Shown in pieces: positions 1-7,873 of a DNA stretch of 39,174 nt. The DNA comes from CAZUFB01 sp964619775 (GTDB lineage Bacteria; Actinomycetota; Coriobacteriia; Coriobacteriales; UMGS124), in NCBI GenBank assembly GCA_964619775.1, contig CAZUFB010000012.1:1-39174 (forward strand), read 5' to 3'. The notes under the pieces were generated by a model. That model did not search any database, was not told where the DNA came from, and saw only the letters and a list, made by a program, of their open reading frames with translations. A program made the position numbers and the translations under genes. Position 1 is the first letter of the stretch. Every line of letters begins with the position of its first letter.

Positions 1-26
1 GCCAAGCCGTTCACGTCCTTTGCGCT

Positions 27-401
27 TCACGATGTTTGTATCGCGTATCCTTGGACCTCGATAGAGTCGATACGGAGCTCGTTGCCGCTAAACAGACGGT
101 ACTTCTGGCGGGCGTGACAGTGTGGGCACTCCCAAGTGGTGTTGTCGTGCATGTCGATGCGGAAAATCTCTCCGCATTCAATACAACATACCATGAGCGG
201 GCTACGATGTATGACAACATCTGCCTTTTCGGCAACGGTGCCTCGTGCCAAAAAGCGGAACAACCCGGGGATGTACGCCTCTACAACATCGCTCATTTCG
301 CCGATGGTGAGGTGTACGGTGTGGACCTTCTCGACGTTTTGACCAATGCATGAATCGACAACAGCGTCAACTATGTTGCGGACCAGTGCCATTTCGTGCA
401 T
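27..401 (-). CDS. hypA: HypA/HybF-type nickel metallochaperone (copy 1)
   Basis: The 124-residue protein starts MHEMALVRNI, the HypA N-terminus whose His2 helps bind nickel in characterised homologues. A zinc site is visible as C73-x2-C76 and C92-x2-C95. The tail ending SGNELRIDSIEV matches the family. Known HypA proteins deliver nickel to [NiFe]-hydrogenase or urease with HypB, but no hydrogenase, urease or other hyp gene is in this window. It lies downstream of the Tat Fe-S protein at 520-1980 on the same strand, about 118 bases away and probably in one transcript. The same pairing recurs at 3953-5905. The family call is firm. The client enzyme is unknown, and a role in serving the adjacent Fe-S protein is only inferred from the pairing. 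Confidence 0.9.
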   Translation of the reverse strand: MHEMALVRNIVDAVVDSCIGQNVEKVHTVHLTIGEMSDVVEAYIPGLFRFLARGTVAEKADVVIHRSPLMVCCIECGEIFRIDMHDNTTWECPHCHARQKYRLFSGNELRIDSIEVQGYAIQTS

Positions 402-423
402 GGTGTTCTCCTACGGTCTTGAT

Positions 424-489
424 GCCGGGCCGACCTTTACCCGGCAACGAGGACCGGGAACCGTGCCTATAAAGGCTTGATTCCCGGTC
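424..489 (-). other. Two intercistronic hairpins between Fe-S gene and hypA
   Basis: The gap between the Fe-S gene and hypA holds two inverted repeats. GACCGGGAA (452-460) pairs with TTCCCGGTC (481-489) and encloses a nested GCCT-ATAA-AGGC hairpin (465-476). Beside it GCCGGG (424-429) pairs with CCCGGC (440-445). There is no clear T-run, so a processing or stabilising stem or a partial terminator is more likely than a full terminator. This would let hypA be made at a lower level than the Fe-S protein; that role is inference. Confidence 0.6.
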
Positions 490-519
490 ATGGGGCAAGA
501 GCTGAGATACTTCGTTGGC

Positions 520-1980
520 CTATGCCCCGAAATCGACGATGAAACCGCGCTTTGCGCGCTCAAGGGCCTTGACATGGTAGTCATTGACCATGTCGTACGG
601 ATAGTCGCAACGAAGCTCTTCGGCCAGTGCCACTAGGGTGCGTGAGCCGGTGGGGCACACAGTGGCGCACTGGCCACAGCGTACGCATAGGTTGCCAAGG
701 ACGGTCTTACCGGTGGCTTCGTCGAGCGAGATGGTGAACAAAGGACAGCGCTCCACGCAACTGCCACAGCCGATGCAGGTTTCGTCATCTACCACTAGCT
801 CGTAATTGCTGACATACTTCAAGTTCTCGACGTCGCCGTCCATCGAGATGTAGCCCGATAAAATGGAGCAACAGTCGCCATGACATTGGCAAATGACATC
901 GCACTGTTTAGTGTTCATGATTTGGACAACCATGCCGGCATCTACACCGCGCTGTAGAATCTCGCGAGCCTCAGTTTTGTCGATCTGACGACCAATGCCA
1001 TTTTCGATGTAATATTCGGCTTGCTCGCCAAAGGACATGCAGGTCTCAAGAGGATGGTCGCAGCTCAGCGGCTCACCACTTCGGATAGGTGTGAAGGTGC
1101 GGCACTGGCAGGGGCTGACTGCGATGACATTGTTGCGCTCGATGATGTTGTCCCAATCGGTGTAAGGAAGAACCTGGGTGTCGGCCACGATGTCTTTGCT
1201 CACGGGCACCGTGAAATACATGGCACTGCCCTGATTGCGCGATTGATAGCTGTAGTCGGAGCCGAGCATGCCGAAGACGCTTGAGACGAACCCGTCCTCT
1301 TCGTAACGGTCCATCATGAATTCGAGCATGCCGTGCGCAAATGCAAGGGTGTGGTAGAAACTGATGCCGCAGCGGGTGGTGCGGTTAAGCAGGCCACGGT
1401 AGCTCAGACTGTCGCATATCTCTTTTGCATCTTCGGTGGGGATGCCCGCTGCTTCGCCGGCCTCCTCGTCGTTGAAAAGGCGATACATGGGAAGCTTGAG
1501 ATAGAAGGCGGCCTCCTCTTCAGTGAACTCCTGCATCAAGAAGTCCCAGCAACCGTCGTGCACCTCGCTGCCGACGCCTTGGCCTAGACGGTGAATGCGG
1601 TTGCGTAAGGCAATATAAACGGCGGGAATGACGGTGCCGTCGGCTTGTACGTAGTCTTCAGTAATTTCGGGCTCATTGTCGAGGATAGCCTGGGCTTCTT
1701 CGTTGCTAACGTTTTTAGCGGCCTCGGCTATTTCAAAAATAGAAAGCTTATCCTCACGCCAGTCGTATTCGGAGATGGTTTCATGTTGTTCGGCTGCGGT
1801 TAAGGGGCCGCCGTTAAACGTAGGGAATGAGGAAGTCATCTCTGCTGTTGAGAGGGCTTCTTCGGCGACTTCTTCGGCCAGAGCCTGGCCTGGCAAAGCA
1901 GTGCTCATACCTAGGGCGGCAAGGCTCATCGCGCCCATGGTGGCGGTGCTGACGAAGTTTCTGCGGGTAACACCTTCCAT
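520..1980 (-). CDS. Tat-exported multi-cluster 4Fe-4S protein (paralogue 1)
   Basis: The 486-residue protein begins MEGVTRRNF, a twin-arginine signal, with a hydrophobic stretch and a likely cleavage after GQALA. Residues about 85-210 are helical and resemble a winged-helix fold (TVIPAVYIALRNR). The middle has a Cys-rich pattern, SPCQCR, then CDHPLETCMSFG, then ICQCHGDCC, as in anaerobe ferredoxin-like proteins, and may hold an additional cluster. The C-terminus carries two [4Fe-4S] motifs, CIGCGSCVERCP from C402 and CVRCGQCATVCP from C432. The start follows AGGAAGG at good spacing. It is a clear paralogue of the protein at 4409-5905 and heads the unit with hypA. An extracytoplasmic electron-transfer role is likely; substrate and partner are unknown. 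No catalytic subunit is adjacent. Confidence 0.85.
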   Translation of the reverse strand: MEGVTRRNFVSTATMGAMSLAALGMSTALPGQALAEEVAEEALSTAEMTSSFPTFNGGPLTAAEQHETISEYDWREDKLSIFEIAEAAKNVSNEEAQAILDNEPEITEDYVQADGTVIPAVYIALRNRIHRLGQGVGSEVHDGCWDFLMQEFTEEEAAFYLKLPMYRLFNDEEAGEAAGIPTEDAKEICDSLSYRGLLNRTTRCGISFYHTLAFAHGMLEFMMDRYEEDGFVSSVFGMLGSDYSYQSRNQGSAMYFTVPVSKDIVADTQVLPYTDWDNIIERNNVIAVSPCQCRTFTPIRSGEPLSCDHPLETCMSFGEQAEYYIENGIGRQIDKTEAREILQRGVDAGMVVQIMNTKQCDVICQCHGDCCSILSGYISMDGDVENLKYVSNYELVVDDETCIGCGSCVERCPLFTISLDEATGKTVLGNLCVRCGQCATVCPTGSRTLVALAEELRCDYPYDMVNDYHVKALERAKRGFIVDFGA

Positions 1981-2217
1981 CGTGGCCTTCCTCTCCTCTT
2001 TTGGTTATCTGACGCATCGGCTTTTTGCTACTGGTCTGAGCTGGACCACCGACTCCTTTATGGTAGGGTGAGGAGGGCTGTTCTGACCTTACAGGTGTTT
2101 GGAGGCGGGTTTCGGCTTCGAAGGATCGTGCGTTCGCCGTTGGAATGTCCCACGTTCGTAAAACGCGAACTTCATATTCGGAGAATCGCATCAGCCTTTT
2201 TTGATGACAAGGCCCGT

Positions 2218-3150
2218 TTAGGCTCGGCAGTTTGTGCGGGCGACGGAAGCTACAGTATCGAGGTAGGAACGCTGCAGGTCATCGAGACGTTCGGGTCGGT
2301 AGAGCAAGTACGAGTCGGCGACTAGCTCATGCTCAAAGCGGTGTACAGGTAGATTGGGAAGTGCGGGGTCGGGCGCACCGTCAAGTGACTCGAACCATTG
2401 CATGAACGAATCCCCCAGGTCATTAAGAAGAATATCGGCGTTGCGAGCTGCTTTGCGGAAGAGCACGCGAACGTGCGCCCCGTAACCATTGAGGACGCGA
2501 GTGACACCGTCCATGAGTATCGTACAGATAGGGCAGAGCTTGAGAACGACTGTAGCTCCGTTGAGATCGTATGCCGTAAGGATCTCCTTGTCCGCTAGAG
2601 GATGGTGTGTGGACGAGACGAACACACACCGCTGCGGGACAAGGGGAATATATGCGATGCCGCTAGGCAGCTTGTCCTCAACGGTGTAGCCGCAACCGCG
2701 AACGATATAGAGTGCGGAGATATCGCTCAACCCTTCTTTGATGATTTCAAACGGATCGTCGTTTTGATGTTCGTTGGTGTTAAGGATGACTTGGCAATTG
2801 GGATGGTTATCCAAAAATGGTTTTCGCGCATTGATAATGGCACTCTTAAGATAATGGTAATTAGGCATATTGATTTGTACAATATGTGTGTTAGAAAGAC
2901 GGAAACAATCGTCAATCAAGGCACTATATTCAAAGAGGATTTTTTGCGCATGTTCAAGGGTGACTTCACCTTGTGGTGTGAGTTTGAGACCGTTGTTGAG
3001 GCGGACGAAGAATTTGGTCCCAACCTCCTTTTCGAGTGCCGAGATGTGCTGGCTTAATGTGGAAGGCGACATATACAACTCACGTGCTGCGGATGTGAGC
3101 TTGAGGTAGCTTGCAAGCGTGACAAACTCCCTAAGATGCGCAATGTTCAT
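2218..3150 (-). CDS. LysR-family transcriptional regulator
   Basis: The 310-residue protein has the LysR N-terminal winged helix-turn-helix at residues 1-60 (LREFVTLASYLKLTSAA, then MSPSTLSQHISALEKEVG) and an effector-binding region after about residue 90. The N-terminus is standard for the family. It sits upstream of the Fe-S/hypA pair on the same strand, with about 240 bases between, and probably regulates that pair or itself. The effector is unknown. The effector domain has several Cys residues (for example CGYTVE and LKLCPICTILMD), which could sense a metal or redox signal; that is speculation. Confidence 0.88.
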   Translation of the reverse strand: MNIAHLREFVTLASYLKLTSAARELYMSPSTLSQHISALEKEVGTKFFVRLNNGLKLTPQGEVTLEHAQKILFEYSALIDDCFRLSNTHIVQINMPNYHYLKSAIINARKPFLDNHPNCQVILNTNEHQNDDPFEIIKEGLSDISALYIVRGCGYTVEDKLPSGIAYIPLVPQRCVFVSSTHHPLADKEILTAYDLNGATVVLKLCPICTILMDGVTRVLNGYGAHVRVLFRKAARNADILLNDLGDSFMQWFESLDGAPDPALPNLPVHRFEHELVADSYLLYRPERLDDLQRSYLDTVASVARTNCRA

Positions 3151-3248
3151 GTGCGTACCTTCCCCTTCTCCTTCGCTTTATGATAACGCATGGGGGTAGG
3201 TTGGCGTCGGGAAGGATTGATGGAGATGGAATTGCGGGGCCTTTCTCT

Positions 3249-3266
3249 GGCGATCGTTCGCCTTTT
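3249..3266 (+). terminator. Small hairpin with T-run (possible attenuator)
   Basis: GGCGA-TCGT-TCGCC is followed directly by TTTT. It lies in the roughly 295-base gap between the LysR gene (minus) and the small plus-strand gene. Nothing transcribed rightward ends just upstream, so it may be a leader attenuator for the gene at 3446, or chance. The rest of 3151-3445 shows no gene. Confidence 0.3.
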
Positions 3267-3445
3267 CGGGCCGTCTCGCTGGTTGCTTCCCGATCGTGCC
3301 CCGTCTGTCTTGCGGCAATCAGGAGCTTGCGGGTTCTGGCTTGCGGTATCCTAAGCCTGCTTGCTAAACCTGTTTGTTGCAAACGAGGTTGCAGGTTGCG
3401 CAGACAAAGCGGCTGCTCTCCGAACCAAAGCGAGGTGCATGGCAC

Positions 3446-3847
3446 ATGATGGGCGTTCCTATGACTCCCGAGCAGCGTCAGCAGATAAACGAGAAGGTCG
3501 CCGAGCGCAAGGCGACCGTTGCGGCGTCGCTGGGCAAGACGGTGGAGGAGTTCGACCGCGATGTGCGCGAGCGCTTCCGTGTGGGTGTCCATGGAGGCGA
3601 CGAGGCGGACGGGCAGGGTTCGACCGGGGAACAAGACGCGGTGGGGGACGGATTGCCCGAGGTGGACGAGGAGGCGGTGCTCGCCTTCATCCGCACGCGC
3701 CAGGAGGTCATCGAGCGGCAACGTGCCCGCATCAAGGCGCTTGAAGGCCAGGTCGAGCACCTTACGTTCCAGCGCAATCTGGCCGAGAAGAAAAACACTG
3801 CCCTGCGCGACGCGCTTGTCAAGATGCGTGCCGCCGCAAAGGAGTAG
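3446..3847 (+). CDS. Small coiled-coil protein of unknown function
   Basis: This encodes 133 residues from the ATG at 3446, chosen because GAGGTG lies 8 bases upstream; in-frame ATGs at 3449 and 3461 are weaker. There is no signal peptide or membrane segment. Residues 1-40 are charged and helical (MTPEQRQQINEKVAERK), followed by an acidic, Gly-rich linker. Residues about 75-130 form a predicted coiled coil (RIKALEGQVEHLTFQRN). It matches no family I can name. It runs opposite to its neighbours and separates the two Fe-S/hypA modules. The minus-strand frame covering the same bases looks like a shadow because the plus frame has better codon use and a ribosome site. Confidence 0.65.
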   Translation: MMGVPMTPEQRQQINEKVAERKATVAASLGKTVEEFDRDVRERFRVGVHGGDEADGQGSTGEQDAVGDGLPEVDEEAVLAFIRTRQEVIERQRARIKALEGQVEHLTFQRNLAEKKNTALRDALVKMRAAAKE

Positions 3848-3858
3848 GCAAAGGTGTA

Positions 3859-3904
3859 GCGCGACGCGCGGGCACCTGCGTTCTCACACGTTCTCGCGTG
3901 GCGC
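3859..3904. terminator. Imperfect hairpin between convergent genes
   Basis: GCGCGACGCG (3859-3868) pairs with CGCGTGGCGC (3895-3904) in 9 of 10 positions. It lies between the stop of the small plus-strand gene and the stop of the second hypA, where a bidirectional terminator is expected. The loop contains a repeated CGTTCTC. There is no T-run, so confidence is modest. Confidence 0.4.
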
Positions 3905-3952
3905 TTCGGCGGCGGCTTGGCTGCAAAATGCCGGATGCCCTTCTCCCCGCTT

Positions 3953-4303
3953 TTATGACAGCTCGATGCGGTCGACGCTGAACTCCATACCTGAGTAGAG
4001 GGCGTAGTTTTTCGAACCGCAGGAAGGGCAGGGCCAGGTCGTCTCGTCGTGGACGTCGAGGCGGTAAAGTTTGCCGCAGTCGTTGCAGCGCGTGACGAGG
4101 GGCACGCGTTCGTACACGAGCTCGGCCCCCTCGGCAACGGTGTCCTTGGCCAGGTGGTCGAACAGACCGCTGAACAGTTCAACCACGATGTCACGTCCCT
4201 TGCCGACGCGCAGGTAGATCGCCTCGACGTGATGTGCCTGACGGCGTTCAGCCTCCTCAAGGGTAATTCCTATCACGTTGCGGACCAATGCCATCTCGTG
4301 CAT
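3953..4303 (-). CDS. hypA: HypA/HybF-type nickel metallochaperone (copy 2)
   Basis: The 116-residue protein starts MHEMALVRNV and has the same zinc spacing as copy 1, C73-x2-C76 and C92-x2-C95. It ends SGMEFSVDRIELS. The first ten residues of the two copies differ only at position 10, and the DTVAEGA segment and the zinc domain are alike; much of the rest diverges, so the duplication is not recent. It lies about 105 bases downstream of its Fe-S partner (4409-5905), probably in the same transcript. The nickel-handling role is family knowledge; the client is unknown. Confidence 0.9.
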   Translation of the reverse strand: MHEMALVRNVIGITLEEAERRQAHHVEAIYLRVGKGRDIVVELFSGLFDHLAKDTVAEGAELVYERVPLVTRCNDCGKLYRLDVHDETTWPCPSCGSKNYALYSGMEFSVDRIELS

Positions 4304-4408
4304 GGTGTGCCCCCTGCGTCCTCGCTGTGTCCCTCGGTAAAAACGGGTGGGGGCGCCCTGGTCGCCTAGGTCGGGGCACCCCGTGGGACCTGCTTGCCCG
4401 TCGCGCGC

Positions 4409-5905
4409 CTACTCGACGTCCTCGGTGCCGGTGAAGTCGTGGATGAGGCCCTGAAGCATGCGGCGGCGGGCCTTACCGAGCTCTTTGGTCTTCCAGTCGT
4501 CGTCGGGCATGCGGATCTCGTCGAGGGGCTTAGCGACTAGGTGGCGCGCGTCGGCCGGACAGATGTAGGCGCACTGGCCGCAGCGGATGCACTGGCGGTC
4601 CATCACGCAGTAGCCGTCGTCGCCGATGGTGATGGCTCCCATGGGGCAGCGGTCGACGCAAGCCCCGCACTGGATGCACTTGTCGGTCTCGTACTTGAGG
4701 TTATAGGGGCTGCAGTAGTCCATGATCTCGCCCTCGCAACCGTATGCGTGGTAGGCGCCCATGACACCGCAGTCGCACAGGCAGCACTGGCACATGATCT
4801 CCTGTGTCTTGGTCCAGATCATCTCGGGGACGAGGCCCTTGTCGACGTTGGCTTTGACCTCGGCTATGCACTCCTCGCTCGTCACTTGGCGCCCGTAGCC
4901 GTGGTCGATCATGTAGCGGCCGGGGTCGCCCATGAAGATGCAGGTGTCGCTGCCGAAGCGCTCGGCGCAGTCGGGGTCGCGCGTGCCGAGTGTGTCGGCG
5001 GCCTTGCGGCAGGCGCACGGGATGATGCAGATGTCCTCCTGCAGGCGGATGGCGTCCTCCCACGAGGTGTAGGGCACAGGGTCGCCCTCGACGACGTCCA
5101 TCGAGCAGGGGAACACCATGAGCTGCGGGACCGGCGTCTCGTTGAAGCCGACGTTCATGTCGGTGCCGACCGAGTTGTGGTGCGCGTTGACGTACTCGGG
5201 GTCCTCGATGCGGTGGATGTTGCGCTCCCAGATTCCCGGTTCCATCGTCATGAGCTCGTAGTAGGGCACGCCGGTGCGCATGCGGATGGTGATGAGGCCG
5301 CGGTCGCCCATGTCGGCGAGGATCTCCTGGCACTCTTCGACGCTGCGGCCCGAAGCGGCGGCGTAGTCGACGGCGCTAAAGGTCTTGTACATGGGCATTT
5401 CGAGCAAGTGCTGGGCGTCGTCCTCGGAGAACAGCAGCATCACGAAGTCCCAGGCATGCTCGTTGTCCTCGATGTCGGATCCCATGCCGGCACCGATGCG
5501 GTTGAGCCGGTTGCGCAGGTTGATGTAGACAGCGGGGATGACCGTGCCGCTGGGTGTCACATAGTCCTCGGTCACCATCGTTTGGTTGAGGATCATGGCG
5601 TCGAGTTCGGCGTTCGTGAGGTCCTTGAGTTCTTCGCTCCACGGGTCACCGGGGACATACCAGTTGGCCGCGAGGTCGCTGACGTCGTTGAGGTTGTTGA
5701 GCGTGTGGCCGTCGTTGGAGGCGAGCGTCATGGGGTCGACGGTGCCCTCGGGGACGTGCAGGTCGGCGCTGCCCAGGCCGCGCTCGGCGTCCCAGCTGTT
5801 GTCGTGGGCCTGTGCCGCGCCGGGTGCGCCGGCGAGCGCCGCCATGCCCGCGGCCCCCATCATGGCGCCCATGCCGATAAGGTTCCTGCGCGTGATGCTC
5901 TCCAT
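4409..5905 (-). CDS. Tat-exported multi-cluster 4Fe-4S protein (paralogue 2)
   Basis: The start is placed at 5905 because GGGAGAGG precedes it and the protein then begins MESITRRNL, a twin-arginine signal with likely cleavage after GAAQA. An in-frame start at 6130 would give a 75-residue extension without coding character. The resulting 498 residues align along their length with the protein at 520-1980, sharing TEDYV and GTVIPAVYINLRNR. Cys motifs are IPCACRKAAD, then the CAERFGSDTCIFMG region, MCQCCLCDCG, and two C-terminal [4Fe-4S] sets from C410 (CIQCGACVDRCP) and C439 (CIRCGQCAYICP). An exported electron-transfer protein is likely; partner unknown. It is divergent from the LuxR gene at 6367, a probable regulator. 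Confidence 0.87.
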   Translation of the reverse strand: MESITRRNLIGMGAMMGAAGMAALAGAPGAAQAHDNSWDAERGLGSADLHVPEGTVDPMTLASNDGHTLNNLNDVSDLAANWYVPGDPWSEELKDLTNAELDAMILNQTMVTEDYVTPSGTVIPAVYINLRNRLNRIGAGMGSDIEDNEHAWDFVMLLFSEDDAQHLLEMPMYKTFSAVDYAAASGRSVEECQEILADMGDRGLITIRMRTGVPYYELMTMEPGIWERNIHRIEDPEYVNAHHNSVGTDMNVGFNETPVPQLMVFPCSMDVVEGDPVPYTSWEDAIRLQEDICIIPCACRKAADTLGTRDPDCAERFGSDTCIFMGDPGRYMIDHGYGRQVTSEECIAEVKANVDKGLVPEMIWTKTQEIMCQCCLCDCGVMGAYHAYGCEGEIMDYCSPYNLKYETDKCIQCGACVDRCPMGAITIGDDGYCVMDRQCIRCGQCAYICPADARHLVAKPLDEIRMPDDDWKTKELGKARRRMLQGLIHDFTGTEDVE

Positions 5906-6366
5906 GGTCCTCTCCCGTTCTTCCGTGTGAAACCGGTCTTGCCGGACTGTCGTTCGGGACGCCCCCATGCTCCCCGCGTTGTGCCGAGAGAAGTGCGTGG
6001 CGGGCTGGCCGTGCCGTCGCGCACCGCACAGGGCGCCTCCAAGACGCTCGCCGCCGTATGCGCCGGGCGTGCCCCCAAGTGTCACCCAGTGCCGGGCCCC
6101 GGCGCTGTCATCAGAATGCCCGGTTTGCACGCGGTGTGCCGCCCAATCGGCAGCGTCCTGAGCGCCGACGGCTCGTCAACGATGCCGTCAAAGTGTTGGT
6201 TGACACCCATATGTTCGCAGGTGGAGGACGGTGCCACTCCTATCTGACGGGTGACGCCGCCGCAAGGTGCGGGAATCGCGGGCATCGGCGCGCAGGCGAC
6301 CACGTCCCAGGCGGGCGGAACCCCAGGGGTCGTATAATCCCACTTGGGAGAAGGGAAGGGGTCGAG
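5906..6366. promoter_or_regulatory. Divergent regulatory region between Fe-S gene and luxR-type gene
   Basis: This 461-base gap has no convincing gene. It must hold the promoters for both flanking genes. The luxR-proximal end has a perfect TATAAT (6333-6338), about 29 bases before the start at 6367. The symmetric element CCCC-A-GGGG (6321-6329) lies just before it, and TCCCA-CT-TGGGA (6338-6349) overlaps its last base. These two elements are candidate operator sites. No good -35 hexamer was found. The rest is GC-rich without obvious structure. Confidence 0.5.
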
Positions 6367-7851
6367 ATGCGCCGTGCTTCGGGTTGGGCGTTTTGGACAC
6401 TGCTCGCGTGCGCGATGGCGTTCGCGTTCGCATGGTTTGACATGCCGGGCCACGGGTCGGCCTTCGCGGCGCGCGGCGCCGCCCTGAGCGCCGTCGCGAT
6501 GGACGGGCATGCGCTCTTCCTTATCGGCATGCTCGCCGTCGTCGTTGCATCCCTTGCGGCGCCGTGCTGGCTCGAACGACACGCCACCGCGGTGCTCGCA
6601 GGCTGCCTCGTCGCGGGCACCGCGGCCCTGGCGGTGTACTGCGCCCCGGTCGCCCCGTGGCTCGTCGCCCTCTCGGTGGTGCTCATGGGGTTCACCAACG
6701 TCCTGCTCACCACTGCGGTGGCATCGACGGTCCTGACGCGCGTGCCCGACCGCGGGTGCCTCGTGCTGGCGGTCGCCGCGTCGCTCGCGGCGAAGACCCT
6801 GCTCGTGTACGGGGCCAGCCGCTACTTGGGAGCGGGCGGGCAGACGGCCTTGCTCGTCGCCACCCCCGCTGTGTGCACGGCGTGCGTGCTGGTCGCGCGC
6901 CGCCTTATGCCGCCGACGACCCCCGGCATCGATGCGGCGCGCGCGAAGCTCGACGGGCCGCAGTCCAGCCTCATGCTCGGCATGGTGCTCGTCACGGCGG
7001 TAATCTTCGCGGCCACGCGCGTCGTGAGCAACCTGGGGTTTTGGGGCACGGACTACCCGCTCGACGCCTGGGGCCCTCTGCCGAGCCTCGCCATCACGGC
7101 GGTGTACCTCGCCCTGTGCTACACCACCCTGGTGAAGGCCGACTCGCGCCTGCTCTTCAGGTTCCTACCCGCTCTGCTCGTGCTCTTCGCGCTCTACGCG
7201 TTTCTCTACTCCGACCTGGGCGGCCAGATGGGCCTCTCCGCCTCGTTCCTCGCGGTGCTGGCCCAGTACGCCGAGCTTTATGGCCAGACGTTCATGTGGG
7301 CCGTGCTGCTTTTGGGCATGCGGACGCTGTCGATGCCACCCTTTCGCGTGGTGGGCGTGCTGTTCGGCGCCTACACAGTGGTCGAGCTGCTCATGCAGTA
7401 TTTCCTGTCGGCGTTTAGCGAGCTGAGCCTGGCGGTGGTGCTGTTCTCGTTCTTCGCGATGTTCGGTGTGCTCGTCTGGGCCCTGTGCCGCTTCTACGGG
7501 CGGGACGGGTTCGAGGAGGAGCTGCATGCGGCGTCGCCGGCGGGCGGGGATGCTGCCGGCGACGCCGGGAAGGAGGCCGCTCCGGAGGGCGGGCCCGCAG
7601 GGGCCGGGGCGCCGGACACCGCCGCGGTACGCCGCGAGATGGCGCGCGACTATGGCCTTTCCGAGCGCGAGACAGAGGTGTTTCTGCTGCTCGCCCAGGG
7701 GCGCACGCGCAAGTTCATCTGCGACGAGCTGTTCATTTCGGCCGGCACCGCGAGCAGTTACACGAGCCGCGTGTACGAGAAGCTCGGGGTGCACTCCAAG
7801 CAGGATCTGCTGACGCTCGTGCTCGAGTGCGAAGGGGCGCAACGAGGTTAG
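6367..7851 (+). CDS. Membrane-embedded LuxR-family regulator
   Basis: The start at 6367 (MRRASGWAFW) follows GGGAAGGGG and gives 494 residues. Roughly residues 1-380 are a chain of hydrophobic segments (for example FWTLLACAMAFAFAWF and LLVLFALYAFLYSDL), about 10-12 membrane spans. An Ala/Gly-rich linker follows. The C-terminal 65 residues are a LuxR helix-turn-helix, LSERETEVFLLLAQGRTRK then SAGTASSYTSRVYEKLG. This architecture is common in Coriobacteriia beside respiratory and redox genes. It is divergent from the Tat Fe-S/hypA unit, so control of that unit is a reasonable inference. The ligand sensed by the membrane domain is unknown. Confidence 0.9.
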   Translation: MRRASGWAFWTLLACAMAFAFAWFDMPGHGSAFAARGAALSAVAMDGHALFLIGMLAVVVASLAAPCWLERHATAVLAGCLVAGTAALAVYCAPVAPWLVALSVVLMGFTNVLLTTAVASTVLTRVPDRGCLVLAVAASLAAKTLLVYGASRYLGAGGQTALLVATPAVCTACVLVARRLMPPTTPGIDAARAKLDGPQSSLMLGMVLVTAVIFAATRVVSNLGFWGTDYPLDAWGPLPSLAITAVYLALCYTTLVKADSRLLFRFLPALLVLFALYAFLYSDLGGQMGLSASFLAVLAQYAELYGQTFMWAVLLLGMRTLSMPPFRVVGVLFGAYTVVELLMQYFLSAFSELSLAVVLFSFFAMFGVLVWALCRFYGRDGFEEELHAASPAGGDAAGDAGKEAAPEGGPAGAGAPDTAAVRREMARDYGLSERETEVFLLLAQGRTRKFICDELFISAGTASSYTSRVYEKLGVHSKQDLLTLVLECEGAQRG

Positions 7852-7873
7852 GGCGGCCCTGTGGTGTAGCTTG

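Noticed and set aside
3131..3760. Minus-strand frame of 209 residues overlapping the small coiled-coil gene
   Set aside because: It overlaps the LysR start and the small gene at 3446, has no ribosome site, and its composition is that of a shadow of the plus-strand gene.
5906..6130. 75-residue N-terminal extension of the second Fe-S protein
   Set aside because: It would bury the twin-arginine signal inside the protein, and a good ribosome site precedes the start at 5905.
4541..6247. Plus-strand frame of 568 residues opposite the second Fe-S gene
   Set aside because: The minus strand has a Tat signal, Cys clusters and a paralogue; the plus frame is Val/Asp/Ala-rich antisense sequence common in GC-rich genomes.
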